A stretch of 36,173 nucleotides of DNA, from the NCBI GenBank assembly GCA_036381495.1, contig DASVCS010000024.1, positions 1 through 36,173 on the forward strand, read 5' to 3'. Numbering within the stretch: position 1 is the stretch's first letter; each line of letters opens with the position of its first letter. Below, one piece after another: positions 1 to 9,090 of the stretch. A program made the translations under genes and the position numbers. Below the pieces are notes generated by a model. It ran no database searches and was not told where the DNA came from. It was given only the letters and a program-made list of their open reading frames with translations. The DNA is from DASVCS01 sp036381495 (GTDB taxonomy: Bacteria; Gemmatimonadota; Gemmatimonadetes; Longimicrobiales; RSA9).

Positions 1-724
1 CCGGCACCGGTGTCGAGGCGGCGGCACCGGAGCCATCGCCGAGCGAGCCGTACTCGTTCGAGCCCCAGCACACGACCCCGCCGGCGGTGGTCAGCCCGCA
101 CGAGTGGATGTAACCGGCGCCGATCGTCCGGAACGGCACGTCCCCGGTCACGGACGTCGGGATCGGCGTGTCGGTGCCGCGCCCATCCCCGAGCTGGCCC
201 GTGTGGTTGCGCCCCCAGCAATACCCCGTGGAGCCGTCGACAACGGCGCAGGTGTGGAAGATGCCCGTGCTCAACGCTGCGACGGGTTTCAGCACGGCGT
301 CCGTCACGGTCGAGAGCGGCAGCTCGACGGTCGTCGCCTGTCCGCGCCGGAGCAGCACGGGCGTGCTTCCGCGCAGGATCGACTGGCCACTCTTGCGGAA
401 CTCGACCCAGACCGTGAGCGTCTCCGCCTCCCCTGTGATCAGGACCGGGAGGAACGCCTCGGCCACCTCGATCGCCGGATCGAGGGCGAGGACCGTGTCG
501 AGTACGATCGTCTGCGACTCGGGACGGGTGATGACGATGCGCACGCGCTTGCCCGTCCCCTCGAGCGCGTACCGGGGCGCCGCCAGGTCGAGGGCGATCC
601 CCGTGGTCTGCACCGGCGCGGCGGGCTGCTCGAAGAGGACCGCGTCGATGTCGCACGCCGTGGCGCCGAGCGCAGCCGCGAGGCCGAGCGCGGCCGGGCA
701 GGCGTAGCGCGGTACGGATCTCAC
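1..724 (-). CDS. RCC1-repeat lipoprotein (partial, runs off left edge)
   Basis: The frame is open from a GTG at 724 to the window edge (241 codons visible). The N-terminus MRSVPRYACPAALGLAAALG is hydrophobic and is followed by ATAC, a plausible lipobox with the modified cysteine at residue 24, so export and lipidation are inferred. After a beta-rich stretch come two RCC1-type repeats with the hallmark strings FHTCAVVDGS, YCWGRNHTGQLGDG, HSCGLTT and VCWGSNEYGSLGDG. RCC1 repeats build a beta-propeller that usually mediates protein binding; more blades probably lie to the left. The GTG overlaps the stop of the upstream barrel gene (GTGA), so the two are translationally coupled. The ligand is unknown. 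Confidence is high for the fold and low for the role. Confidence 0.85.
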   Translation of the reverse strand, partial: MRSVPRYACPAALGLAAALGATACDIDAVLFEQPAAPVQTTGIALDLAAPRYALEGTGKRVRIVITRPESQTIVLDTVLALDPAIEVAEAFLPVLITGEAETLTVWVEFRKSGQSILRGSTPVLLRRGQATTVELPLSTVTDAVLKPVAALSTGIFHTCAVVDGSTGYCWGRNHTGQLGDGRGTDTPIPTSVTGDVPFRTIGAGYIHSCGLTTAGGVVCWGSNEYGSLGDGSGAAASTPVP

Positions 725-1866
725 GGGCGCAACCCTCCGAGACGAACGGCCAGGCCGATCTCGCCGCCGCGGACAAAGCCGTCCTCGCCCTCCCAGAACA
801 GCACCTTCCCGAAGCGGGTCCGCAGCGTGGGCACGAGCGTCCACGAACGCACCGGCCATTCGAGCGAGAGCCCGAGGTCGGCCAGGTATCCCTGCCCCAC
901 GCCATCGGAGCGGCGGAACACGCGCGTGTCCAGCGCCGGCAGCAGCACGCCGCGACCCACGAGCACGCGCATGCGGGCGCCCGCCAGGATCAGGTCCCGC
1001 GCCGGCGCCTCGACGTCGTCGACCGTGAACGTGCCGGCCCCACGGTGCTGGACTCCGAGGTACGCCACGGCGCTCGCCCCGCGCGCGGCCGCGAACGAGA
1101 CCGCGCCGATGGCCTCGTAACGGTTGCCGGGCTCGAAGAAGCTCTCGCCATCCAGTGCATCATCGGCGTAGCGGCGCAGCCCGAGGACCAGTGAGCCCTT
1201 CACGGCCGAGCCGAAGGTCCGATCCGCCGCGATGCGGAGCTGGAACTCGTCGCCGGGGCGATAGACCCGTTCACTCTCATCGAGCGGCTCGAACTCGCGC
1301 ATCATCGTGTAACCGGCGCTCACGCCGAGGCCGAAGCCCCGGACCGGTACGGCAAGCGTCGTGTTCAGCCCGATACCGCCGCCGGTCCCCCAGTTCGAGA
1401 TGCGGAAGGGGAGCAGGTCGGAGGCGACCACCCCCGCGACCGCCACTTCATCGGCCGTCTGCGTCGCCTTCCCCGTCGGCAGCAGCCCGGTGATCCCGAC
1501 GGTCGCGCGGCCGTCCACGAGCGAGAAGGCGGCGCGGATGCGCGTGTCGGTCCACCCCGAGATCGTGGCGCTCGAGCCATCCGTGCGAGCCAGCGAGCCG
1601 CGCGCGAAGGCGCCGCTCAACTCGACCTCGATCCGGTCGGACGGCCGGACCCGCGCCGCGAACGGGAACGTCGCCAGCGAGACCCGCTCGATGCCGATCG
1701 CCAGTGGGTCGAGGAACGTGTAGCTCTCGTAACCGCCGCCCGCGCCGATGGCGTACGGCAGCGTCTGCGCCGCGGCCGGCGCCGCGCCGGCCACGAACGC
1801 GCCTGCCAGGAACAGGAACGCGAACGTGAGAGCGGCTCGCGGAGCCATCGGGCGGGTCACGGCCAT
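721..1866 (-). CDS. outer-membrane beta-barrel protein (hypothetical)
   Basis: The protein has 381 aa. It begins MAVTRPMAPRAALTFAFLFL and continues to a clear Sec signal peptide ending near AAPAAAQ. The mature part alternates hydrophobic and polar residues with many glycines and aromatics and ends in a short hydrophobic strand, as in an outer-membrane porin-like barrel or transport-type meta-pathway protein. No named family was recognised. The ATG at 1866 lies 4 nt after the stop of the TPR/CsgG gene, and an ATG at 1848 is a possible alternative start. Its 3' end overlaps the start of the RCC1 lipoprotein by 4 nt. The three genes therefore form one envelope operon: a periplasmic TPR lipoprotein, a barrel, and an exported propeller. 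The function is not known. Confidence 0.75.
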   Translation of the reverse strand: MAVTRPMAPRAALTFAFLFLAGAFVAGAAPAAAQTLPYAIGAGGGYESYTFLDPLAIGIERVSLATFPFAARVRPSDRIEVELSGAFARGSLARTDGSSATISGWTDTRIRAAFSLVDGRATVGITGLLPTGKATQTADEVAVAGVVASDLLPFRISNWGTGGGIGLNTTLAVPVRGFGLGVSAGYTMMREFEPLDESERVYRPGDEFQLRIAADRTFGSAVKGSLVLGLRRYADDALDGESFFEPGNRYEAIGAVSFAAARGASAVAYLGVQHRGAGTFTVDDVEAPARDLILAGARMRVLVGRGVLLPALDTRVFRRSDGVGQGYLADLGLSLEWPVRSWTLVPTLRTRFGKVLFWEGEDGFVRGGEIGLAVRLGGLRP

Positions 1867-1870
1867 CCCC

Positions 1871-3211
1871 TCAGCGGACACGCAGAATGATCTGGAGGAT
1901 CGCGGCGCGACCGTCGACGCCTTCGCTGCCCAGCAACTCGGAGGCGGCATCGCGACCGCCGAAATTCGGGACCAGCTCGTCGAGCAGGCCGAAGTCGATG
2001 CTCGGCAGGGATGCGGTCGTGCCGTCTTGGGCGAGCCGGCGCGTGGAGGTGCCGGCGGCGGCGGCCATGGCGGCGGCCGCCGCGGCGCGCGCCCGCGCCA
2101 GTTCGAATGCCGGATCCAGCTCCGCTGCGCGGGAGAAGTGTGCGGCCGCCGCGGCGAACCTGCCTTCATCGGCTTCGGCCAGTCCGAGGCCGAATTCGAG
2201 GAGCGCGCGCACGTTTTCGGTCGGCCGGCGCTGGACCCGCTCCCGTTCCGCGACGGTCAGCTCGACGCCGAGCGTGCGGTAGATGTCCAGGGCGAGTCGC
2301 TTCTCCATGTCGAAGAGGTCGCGGAGCGCGTCCTCCTGGGTCACCGGCGTGACACGAGCGTCTTCCGTGCCGCGGGCGACGTCGACCACCGCGGCTTCGA
2401 GGCGGAGCGCGGTCTCATCCCCCTCGATGCGGCTCTGGACGATGCGGCCCGCGCCGAGGAGCCGGCCGCTGCGAGCTGCCGTGGCGGGGTCGACCACGCC
2501 GGTGCGGGCGAGGCGCATCTCATCGAGGAGCAACTGGACGCGGGTCCGCTCGAGAACGGTCAGCCGGTCGGTCTGCGAGAGGTCCGTGACCAGCAGCTCG
2601 GCGAGGGCGCGGCTCAGGGGCCGGAGCGTCGAGTCGGCGGCGGCGAAGAGGAAGGGGAAGACGGCGACCGTGCTCGGCTGTGGCGGTGCAGCGGCGAGTT
2701 CGGCCTCGTCGGCGAGCGCGCGTCGCACCGCGGCCAGGAGCCGGCGGTGTTCGAGCAGGCGCAGCCGCGCTTCGAGCCGCGACTTCAGTGGAGCGGAGCC
2801 GCCGACCGCGATGTAGCGCCGGTAGAACCGGGCGGCATCATCGTAGCGTTCGAGGTCTTCGTACGTCAGCCCGAGATAGAAGACCGCGTCGGGATCATCG
2901 GGCCGGAGCGAATTCGCCCGTTCGAGGAGTCGGCGCGCCTCCGCCAGACGGTCGGCCACACGGTACGCGGCGGCGAGGGAGATCATCGCGTCGACATCGG
3001 AAGAATCGCGCGCCAGGCGCGCTTCGAGCGCGGGTACGTCGGCGGGGGCGGGCGCCGCGACCGGCCGGAACGCGGGCGCGCAGGCGGCAGCGGCGAGTGC
3101 GGTGGCGACGAGCGGTCCGGCGAGCGACCATGCCGGGACGTACCGCCGCACGCGCGCGGGATCCCGGCGCGATGACGGCCGACGAGCGACGACACCTGGA
3201 AGAGATCTCAT
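1871..3211 (-). CDS. TPR and CsgG/TolB-N-like domain lipoprotein
   Basis: The protein has 446 aa from the ATG at 3211 (MRSLPGVVARR). That start is chosen because a basic stretch, a hydrophobic core and the lipobox LAAAAC (Cys44) follow; the frame remains open further upstream, but that part is low-complexity. Residues about 63-135 form TPR-like helices (NSLRPDDPDAVFYLGLTYED, then a YDDAARFYRRYI helix). Residues about 180-320 have the CsgG/FlgO-like pattern VAVFPF, RALAELLVTDLSQTDRLTVL, ERTRVQLLLDEM and LLGAGRIVQSRI. A further TPR-like helix pair (AAAAHFSRAAELDPAFE) lies near the C-terminus. Such proteins sit in the periplasm at the outer membrane and bind partners; this one is first in the envelope operon. 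The substrate is unknown. Confidence 0.8.
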   Translation of the reverse strand: MRSLPGVVARRPSSRRDPARVRRYVPAWSLAGPLVATALAAAACAPAFRPVAAPAPADVPALEARLARDSSDVDAMISLAAAYRVADRLAEARRLLERANSLRPDDPDAVFYLGLTYEDLERYDDAARFYRRYIAVGGSAPLKSRLEARLRLLEHRRLLAAVRRALADEAELAAAPPQPSTVAVFPFLFAAADSTLRPLSRALAELLVTDLSQTDRLTVLERTRVQLLLDEMRLARTGVVDPATAARSGRLLGAGRIVQSRIEGDETALRLEAAVVDVARGTEDARVTPVTQEDALRDLFDMEKRLALDIYRTLGVELTVAERERVQRRPTENVRALLEFGLGLAEADEGRFAAAAAHFSRAAELDPAFELARARAAAAAAMAAAAGTSTRRLAQDGTTASLPSIDFGLLDELVPNFGGRDAASELLGSEGVDGRAAILQIILRVR

Positions 3212-3389
3212 GACCACGCGGAGCGAGGCCGGAAGGACGCGAGTCCCCGCCGGTCGTGGCGGGCGCCGCGCCTCCGGTTCCCGGCTGCGGGGATGGATCG
3301 GCCAGAAACACGTTGCCGGCCGCCGGTCCACCCGCGGGACCCACGAGGAGCGCGACGGCGACCCCGGGTTGCTGGGAACCCATCCGGCT

Positions 3390-3418
3390 AGGGTGCGCGG
3401 CGCGGACCCGCTTGTCAA
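3390..3418 (-). promoter_or_regulatory. putative sigma70-like promoter for the TPR/barrel/RCC1 operon
   Basis: On the minus strand a perfect TTGACA (3418-3413) is followed by a 17-nt spacer and CACCCT (3395-3390), which keeps the A and final T of a -10 box. Transcription would start near 3383, giving a leader of about 170 nt before the ATG at 3211. The -35 is convincing and the -10 is weak. The surrounding 3212-3481 holds no recognisable gene. Confidence 0.4.
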
Positions 3419-3481
3419 GGCGTCACCACCGGCACGCCGCGGGTCGTCCCAGCGCGCGCCCCGATGGTCGGACTCCGCCTC

Positions 3482-4078
3482 TCAATTTCCCGGCGACTCG
3501 GCGGGCCAGAGCTGGATCCGGTCCACGACCTGCATTCCCAGGTCGACGGCGGCGCGAAACCGCTCGTCCGCCTCCCCGGGCGCGTCGGAAACGGCCGCCA
3601 GGATGACGCCGCCCGCGATCGCCTTCGCGGCGGCGTAGGGCTCCGCCTCGACCGGCGCGAGCCCGGCCGGTGCGATGCTCCCGCCGCTCAGGAAGATCGC
3701 GAGTGCGACGCACCCCGCCGGCGTGCCGATCGCGGCCGCCTCCGCCGCCGGCATCGCCGCCCGGCGGTTCTCCTCGCCCGGGCAGAGGAGCCATTGCTCG
3801 GCGAGGTCGAGTGCCACGCGAATCTCCGGCGGCGGCGCGTCGCCCGCCGCGCGGCGCGCACAGCTCCACGCCCACCAGATCGCCTCGCGGCGCGGTAGCG
3901 CGTGCGCCAGCAGACGCACCGCATCCGCGTAGGCCCCCACCTCGACGAGCGCGGCGATGAATTCACGCGGGCCATGCTCCCTGCGGAGCAGCTTGCGTGC
4001 ACTCTCTTCGAGCCCGGCGATCTCGCAGAACTCCGCGAGCGTCGGCGGCCGGAGGGTCGAATGCCGCGGATCGCTCAT
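3482..4078 (-). CDS. DUF6931 family protein
   Basis: The protein has 198 aa, is soluble and mostly helical, with no signal peptide or TM segment. Two strings recognised from DUF6931-type proteins are present: LPRREAIWWAW (residues 61-71) and FLSGGSIAPAGL (129-140), separated by a helical segment rich in alanine (ENRRAAMPAAEAAAIGTPAG). Family knowledge: these proteins are often encoded beside type VI secretion or kinase/FHA genes, but their biochemical role is not established. Here a VgrG remnant lies just upstream on the same strand, and a divergent kinase-phosphatase-FHA operon follows, which fits that context. Start is the ATG at 4078. Whether it is still functional without secretion genes nearby is unclear. 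Confidence 0.7.
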   Translation of the reverse strand: MSDPRHSTLRPPTLAEFCEIAGLEESARKLLRREHGPREFIAALVEVGAYADAVRLLAHALPRREAIWWAWSCARRAAGDAPPPEIRVALDLAEQWLLCPGEENRRAAMPAAEAAAIGTPAGCVALAIFLSGGSIAPAGLAPVEAEPYAAAKAIAGGVILAAVSDAPGEADERFRAAVDLGMQVVDRIQLWPAESPGN

Positions 4079-4164
4079 CGTCCCAGTGGATCATCGTGAT
4101 GGCGCGCTGCGCCTTCGATGTGCCGGCGCCCTCGATCTCGGCCAGCGGCCCTGGACGTGGACCT

Positions 4165-4446
4165 TCACCTCGTGGATCTGCACGGCCCGGTGCACCCGGC
4201 CCGGCTCGATGCTCCGGTTTCTCTAGTTTCGAGCGGCTGATCGCGTTTCTTCAACGTCGTCGTCCGGCTTCCCCCGTTCGACGTGGCGCTCCGATCGCCG
4301 TGACTCGCGATCATCCGGCCGCCCGGGTGCTCCCCGGCCACCCGGACCTCGCGCGCCTCATCGGAATGGTACATCCGCCCTGTGACAATGGGCTGGTCGG
4401 GATCCCCTTCGGCGGTGTCGACGCTGAGCGCCCGTCCGGGTCGTGG
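4165..4446 (-). pseudogene. decayed VgrG/phage-spike (gp5-like) gene fragment
   Basis: On the minus strand, codons from 4446 downwards read PRPGRALSVD and then TAEGDPDQPIVTGRMYHSDE. This matches the end of the OB-fold in VgrG proteins, which typically reads PRIGQEV, then a GDPD(R/Q)PI(V/I)TGR block, then VYN. The frame continues without further clear homology to a stop at 4165, and no start codon or full-length frame exists, so it is a remnant. Further down, pieces such as HEVKVHVQG in another frame may belong to the same dead gene. VgrG forms the spike tip of type VI secretion systems. Its presence supports reading the adjacent DUF6931/kinase/phosphatase/FHA genes as leftovers of, or regulators for, a contractile injection locus. 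The rest of 4079-4587 holds no intact gene. Confidence 0.5.
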
Positions 4447-4484
4447 GGGTCCCCGAATCGTGATGGCGGCGGGGCTGCGAGCGG

Positions 4485-4513
4485 TAGCCGGGTGCCGGGC
4501 GCCCCGTTATATT
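4485..4513 (+). promoter_or_regulatory. putative promoter for the kinase operon
   Basis: A TATATT -10 box (4508-4513) followed by GGGGGC lies 17 nt after a poor -35 (TAGCCG, 4485-4490). The predicted start near 4520 gives a leader of about 68 nt to the small ORF at 4588. The -10 shares a TAnnTTGG pattern with the boxes at 9050 and 11879. Confidence 0.35.
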
Positions 4514-4587
4514 GGGGGCGCTTCCCTTCCGGAGCAGATCTCCGACAGGCTGATTTCGGCCGCGCGCCCGAGGGATGAGGGTCCGAC

Positions 4588-4692
4588 ATGACGACAGCGA
4601 CACTCGAGTCCGCTGCCATCGTCGACTACGACACCGGCGGCGGCATCCAGGACTCGCTCCGCCCCGTGGTCCGCGACTCGGCGGCCGCCTGA
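4588..4692 (+). CDS. small ORF (34 aa) leading the kinase operon
   Basis: The frame starts with ATG preceded by a purine-rich GATGAGGG about 8 nt upstream and encodes a 34-residue peptide beginning MTTATLESAAIVDYDTGGG and ending RDSAAA. Third codon positions are almost all G or C, like the flanking genes, which favours a real gene over chance. The stop lies 33 nt before the kinase start. The peptide is acidic and polar, without a TM segment, and has several Thr/Ser/Tyr residues. It could be a leader peptide, a small kinase substrate, or spurious. No family was recognised. Confidence 0.4.
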   Translation: MTTATLESAAIVDYDTGGGIQDSLRPVVRDSAAA

Positions 4693-4725
4693 CCCCGCGA
4701 GTCGCACCCGGGGAGCGACGGACCC

Positions 4726-6350
<1,625 letters not shown>

Positions 6351-6354
<4 letters not shown>

Positions 6355-7274
6355 AGACTTTCGAGTTCGATGCACGACCGATCCGCATCGCCGTCTCGGG
6401 CCGATCCGACCGCGGCCGCGCGCGCCCCGAGAACCAGGACCACTTCCTGGTCGCGGACCTGAGCGCCACGCCGTCGAACGGCGTTGTCCTGCTGCCCGGG
6501 ACGGCGACGACCGCGATGGATGGCGGGAGCGGCGAGTTCGCGCTCGGCCCCAAGGGCGCGCTGATCGTGGTGACGGACGGGATGGGCGGCGCGGCCGCGG
6601 GCGCCCTCGCCAGCCGGTTGGGCGCCGCGTGGATCCACGAGGAGATGGTCGCGCGCTGGTCCATGGACGGCGACAACACGCCGCACCAGTTCGCGTCGCG
6701 GCTGCGGGAGTCCGTCGAAGCCGCGAACGCGCGGGTCCACCAGGAATCGCTCCGCGACCCGCGCCACCGCGGCATGGGGACGACGGCCACGGCCGTCGGC
6801 GTGCTGGACAGCTCCCTCTATCTCGCTCAGGTCGGCGATTCGCGGGCGTACCTGGTCCGCGGCGGCACGGCGGTCCAACTCACGCGTGACCAGTCGCTGG
6901 TCCAGCAGCTCGTCGAGGCCGGCGCGCTCGCCGAAGAGGAGGCGGAGCTGAGCCGTCATCGCAGCGTCATCCTCCAGGCGCTGGGCACCGCGCCGAGCGT
7001 CGAGGTCGAACTGACGTACCAGGAGACGCGCCGCGGCGACGTCGTCGTCCTCTGCTCCGATGGCCTCTACCGCGTGGTGCAGCGCGACGAGATCGGCGCC
7101 GCCATCGCCGGCATGGCCGACCCGGCCGACGCCGCCGCACGGCTGGTCGCGCTCGCCAATGAACGCGGTGGACCCGACAACGTGACCGTCGTCATCGTGC
7201 GGCTGGACGGTGCGGGCCTCGAAGATCCGGCCGCCGACGACTTCGTGGGACGACAGGTGCTCGCGTGGCCGTGA
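6351..7274 (+). CDS. PP2C-family protein phosphatase (PppA-like)
   Basis: The protein has 307 aa from a TTG at 6351 that overlaps the kinase stop (TTGA); a GGAAG lies about 7 nt upstream. The PPM/PP2C motifs are complete: ARPENQDHF (24-32), the metal-binding DGMGG (76-80), GMGTTATAV (141-149), VGDSRAYLVRGG (161-172), CSDGL (235-239) and GPDNVTVVIVR (274-284). The enzyme should be a cytoplasmic Mn/Mg-dependent Ser/Thr phosphatase that reverses the neighbouring kinase. A frame open from 4575 joins this gene in phase to antisense-like low-complexity sequence, but that upstream part lies inside the kinase gene in another frame and is not coding. A start further inside the gene is less likely because motif 1 begins at residue 24. 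Confidence 0.92.
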
Positions 7275-7347
7275 GCACGCCGCCGCGTGGACACGAGCCC
7301 GTCCGTCCACACCCGATCCCCCCGACCTTGCAGGAGGTCCGATACCG

Positions 7348-8811
7348 GTGCGCGTCCAAATCCACATCCTGACCGGCGCGAGGGCAGGACACGCCTTCAC
7401 CTTCTCCGGCGAGACCATCACGGTCGGCCGCCACGCGGATTCCGACCTCCGACTCGATCCCGAACGCGATCTGACGGTCTCCGCGCACCACGCACTCATC
7501 TGGAACGGTGGCGACCGCTGGCTGGTCCGCGACCTCGACAGTCGCAACGGGACCTTCGTCAACGGCGAACGGGTCGAGGGGGATACCGTGCTGAGCGATG
7601 CCGATCGCATCACGTTCGGTGCGGGTGGACCGGTCGTCGAGTTCCGGATCCTCGATGCCGTGGCCGCCGCCGCCGTCGCGCTCGGCCGGAGACCGCCGCA
7701 CCCGGACGCCACGCCGCCGACGCCGCCGCCCGCGGGGATGCCCTCGCCGACGACCGAACGTATCCGGGCCGAGGTCGTCCCGCCCACCGGGACGCCGTCG
7801 TCGACCGAACGCATCCGGGTCGAGGTCGCGCGCCAGACGCGGCGGCTGCGCGGCGCGCTCATCGCGCTCGCCCTTGCGCTCCTCGCGATTGCGATCGTGT
7901 TCCTCTACACGCGGCAGCGGCAACGCGAGTCCTGGGGCCGCGAGCGCGCCGCCCTCGAGCAGCGCATCGACAGCATCCTGACCGCGGGCGAACGAGCCAT
8001 GCACTCGCTCCAGGGCGAGCTCGACGGCCTGGCCGCCGCGCTGCGCGAATCGCATCACGAGGTGCGCGAGCTGCGCACGGAGTTGCGGCGCGCGCACGAG
8101 AGCGGTGACGGCTCCCGCATCGCCACGCTCGAACGACGACTCCAGGCCGCCACCACCGCGCTCGAACGGCAGCAGCTCGCGGCGAGTATGGACTTCCGCG
8201 CGATCGAGCGCGCCAACCGCTCGGCCGTTGCGCTGATCTACGTGGAATCCCGGAGCGGCGAGGTCGCGACCGCCACGGCGTTCGCCGTCCGTCCGGATGC
8301 GACGCTCGTCACCAACCGCCACGTCCTGCACGGCCCCGACGGCACCGACCGCCCGCGCCGCATTGCGGTCCAGTTCTCGGATTCGGAGCAGATCTGGCCC
8401 GCGCGCGTCCTGGCCGTCTCGGAGACGAGCGACGTCGCCCTCGTCAAGGTCGACAACATCGCCGACGAGGTGCCCACGATCCGGTCGCTGAACGCGCGAG
8501 CGGACACGATCGGCATCGGCGCGCCCATCGCATCGATCGGGTTCCCGCTCGGCGGCGCCCTCCCCGACCCCACGAGCGGCGGGGCGCGGCCGGCGCAGCC
8601 GCTCATCATCGCGGGCGTGGTGAGCCGGACCGCCGGCGACCACATCGAATTCCTCGGCTACGGCGCGGCGGGCGCGAGCGGGAGCCCGATCTTCGACGAG
8701 AACGGCGAGGTCATCGCGATCGTGTTTGCCGGGCGCGACGACGATGCCGGGCATGCGGTGCTTGGCGTGCCCGCGGCCGCGGTGGTCGAGTTGTTGGGGC
8801 GGACGCGGTGA
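7348..8811 (+). CDS. FHA domain-TM-coiled coil-trypsin-like protease
   Basis: The protein has 487 aa. The GTG start at 7348 is fixed by AGGAGG at 7332-7337. The N-terminal FHA domain (about 1-100) has GRHADSDLRL (28-36), SAHHA and DSRNGTFVNGERV (64-76), so it should bind phosphothreonine. The linker holds two near copies of TERIRxEV (136-143 and 153-160) in a Pro/Thr-rich stretch. One TM helix (170-188) is followed by a charged coiled coil (about 195-285) and a trypsin/DegP-type protease domain with His325 (TNRHVL), Asp362 (SDVALV) and Ser445 (GASGSP). The domain order places phospho-recognition inside the cell and proteolysis outside. It lies 73 nt after the PP2C gene, so kinase, phosphatase and reader-protease form one operon. 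The protease target is unknown. Confidence 0.9.
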   Translation: MRVQIHILTGARAGHAFTFSGETITVGRHADSDLRLDPERDLTVSAHHALIWNGGDRWLVRDLDSRNGTFVNGERVEGDTVLSDADRITFGAGGPVVEFRILDAVAAAAVALGRRPPHPDATPPTPPPAGMPSPTTERIRAEVVPPTGTPSSTERIRVEVARQTRRLRGALIALALALLAIAIVFLYTRQRQRESWGRERAALEQRIDSILTAGERAMHSLQGELDGLAAALRESHHEVRELRTELRRAHESGDGSRIATLERRLQAATTALERQQLAASMDFRAIERANRSAVALIYVESRSGEVATATAFAVRPDATLVTNRHVLHGPDGTDRPRRIAVQFSDSEQIWPARVLAVSETSDVALVKVDNIADEVPTIRSLNARADTIGIGAPIASIGFPLGGALPDPTSGGARPAQPLIIAGVVSRTAGDHIEFLGYGAAGASGSPIFDENGEVIAIVFAGRDDDAGHAVLGVPAAAVVELLGRTR

Positions 8812-8879
8812 AGTGCTGGTCACGTCGGGGGCGTGTGGACGGGTCACCTTGCTGGATGGGAACGGACGGGAGCGGGAGC

Positions 8880-8939
8880 GGCGGCTGCGCCGCCTGGAGC
8901 GGGAACGTTTACGTTTACGGGAGCGGCGCCTGCGGCGCC
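8880..8939. repeat. paired GC-rich stem-loops separated by ACGTTT repeats
   Basis: Two perfect 6-bp stems with identical TGC loops, GGCGGC-TGC-GCCGCC (8880-8894) and GGCGCC-TGC-GGCGCC (8925-8939), each preceded by GGGAGC. Between them lies (ACGTTT)2 at about 8905-8916. The pair sits just after the FHA-protease gene. It may act as a terminator or as a dispersed intergenic repeat; no U-tract follows, so classical termination is uncertain. Confidence 0.55.
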
Positions 8940-9006
8940 GATGGGAGCGGGGATGCGGGACCCACGCGCACCCGCTCGCGCACGCGCACGGAAGCGCCCG
9001 GGCACC

Positions 9007-9038
9007 ATTGTTGACGCGTTTCATTGTTGACGCCTTTC
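9007..9038 (+). repeat. 16-bp tandem direct repeat overlapping the paaA -35
   Basis: ATTGTTGACGCGTTTC (9007-9022) is followed immediately by ATTGTTGACGCCTTTC (9023-9038), with one mismatch. Each copy holds a TTGACG. Only the second is correctly spaced from the -10 at 9050, so the first may be a duplicated -35 or an activator site. Confidence 0.7.
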
Positions 9039-9055
9039 GGTGCGGCGGGTAGATT
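9027..9055 (+). promoter_or_regulatory. paa operon promoter
   Basis: TTGACG (9027-9032), a 17-nt spacer and TAGATT (9050-9055) form a good sigma70-like promoter. The predicted start near 9062 falls inside the palindromic operator at 9061-9074 and gives a leader of about 29 nt to paaA. Confidence 0.65.
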
Positions 9056-9060
9056 GGCCT

Positions 9061-9074
9061 CGAACGATCGTTCG
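9061..9074. promoter_or_regulatory. PaaR-type operator palindrome
   Basis: CGAACGATCGTTCG is a perfect 14-bp palindrome lying on the predicted transcription start of paaA. It fits the pattern CNAACGNNCGTTNG, which I recall as the site of the TetR-family repressor PaaR of Thermus thermophilus, released by phenylacetyl-CoA. The position is right for repression by blocking RNA polymerase. No PaaR gene is in the window, so the regulator would be encoded elsewhere. Confidence 0.65.
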
Positions 9075-9090
9075 AACGGTGGGGACGCGC

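Noticed and set aside
8867..8960. Arg-rich small ORF over the GC-rich stem-loop region (RRLERERLRLRERRLRRR)
   Set aside because: The sequence is explained by repeated GGAGCGG and palindromic elements and has no ribosome-binding site.
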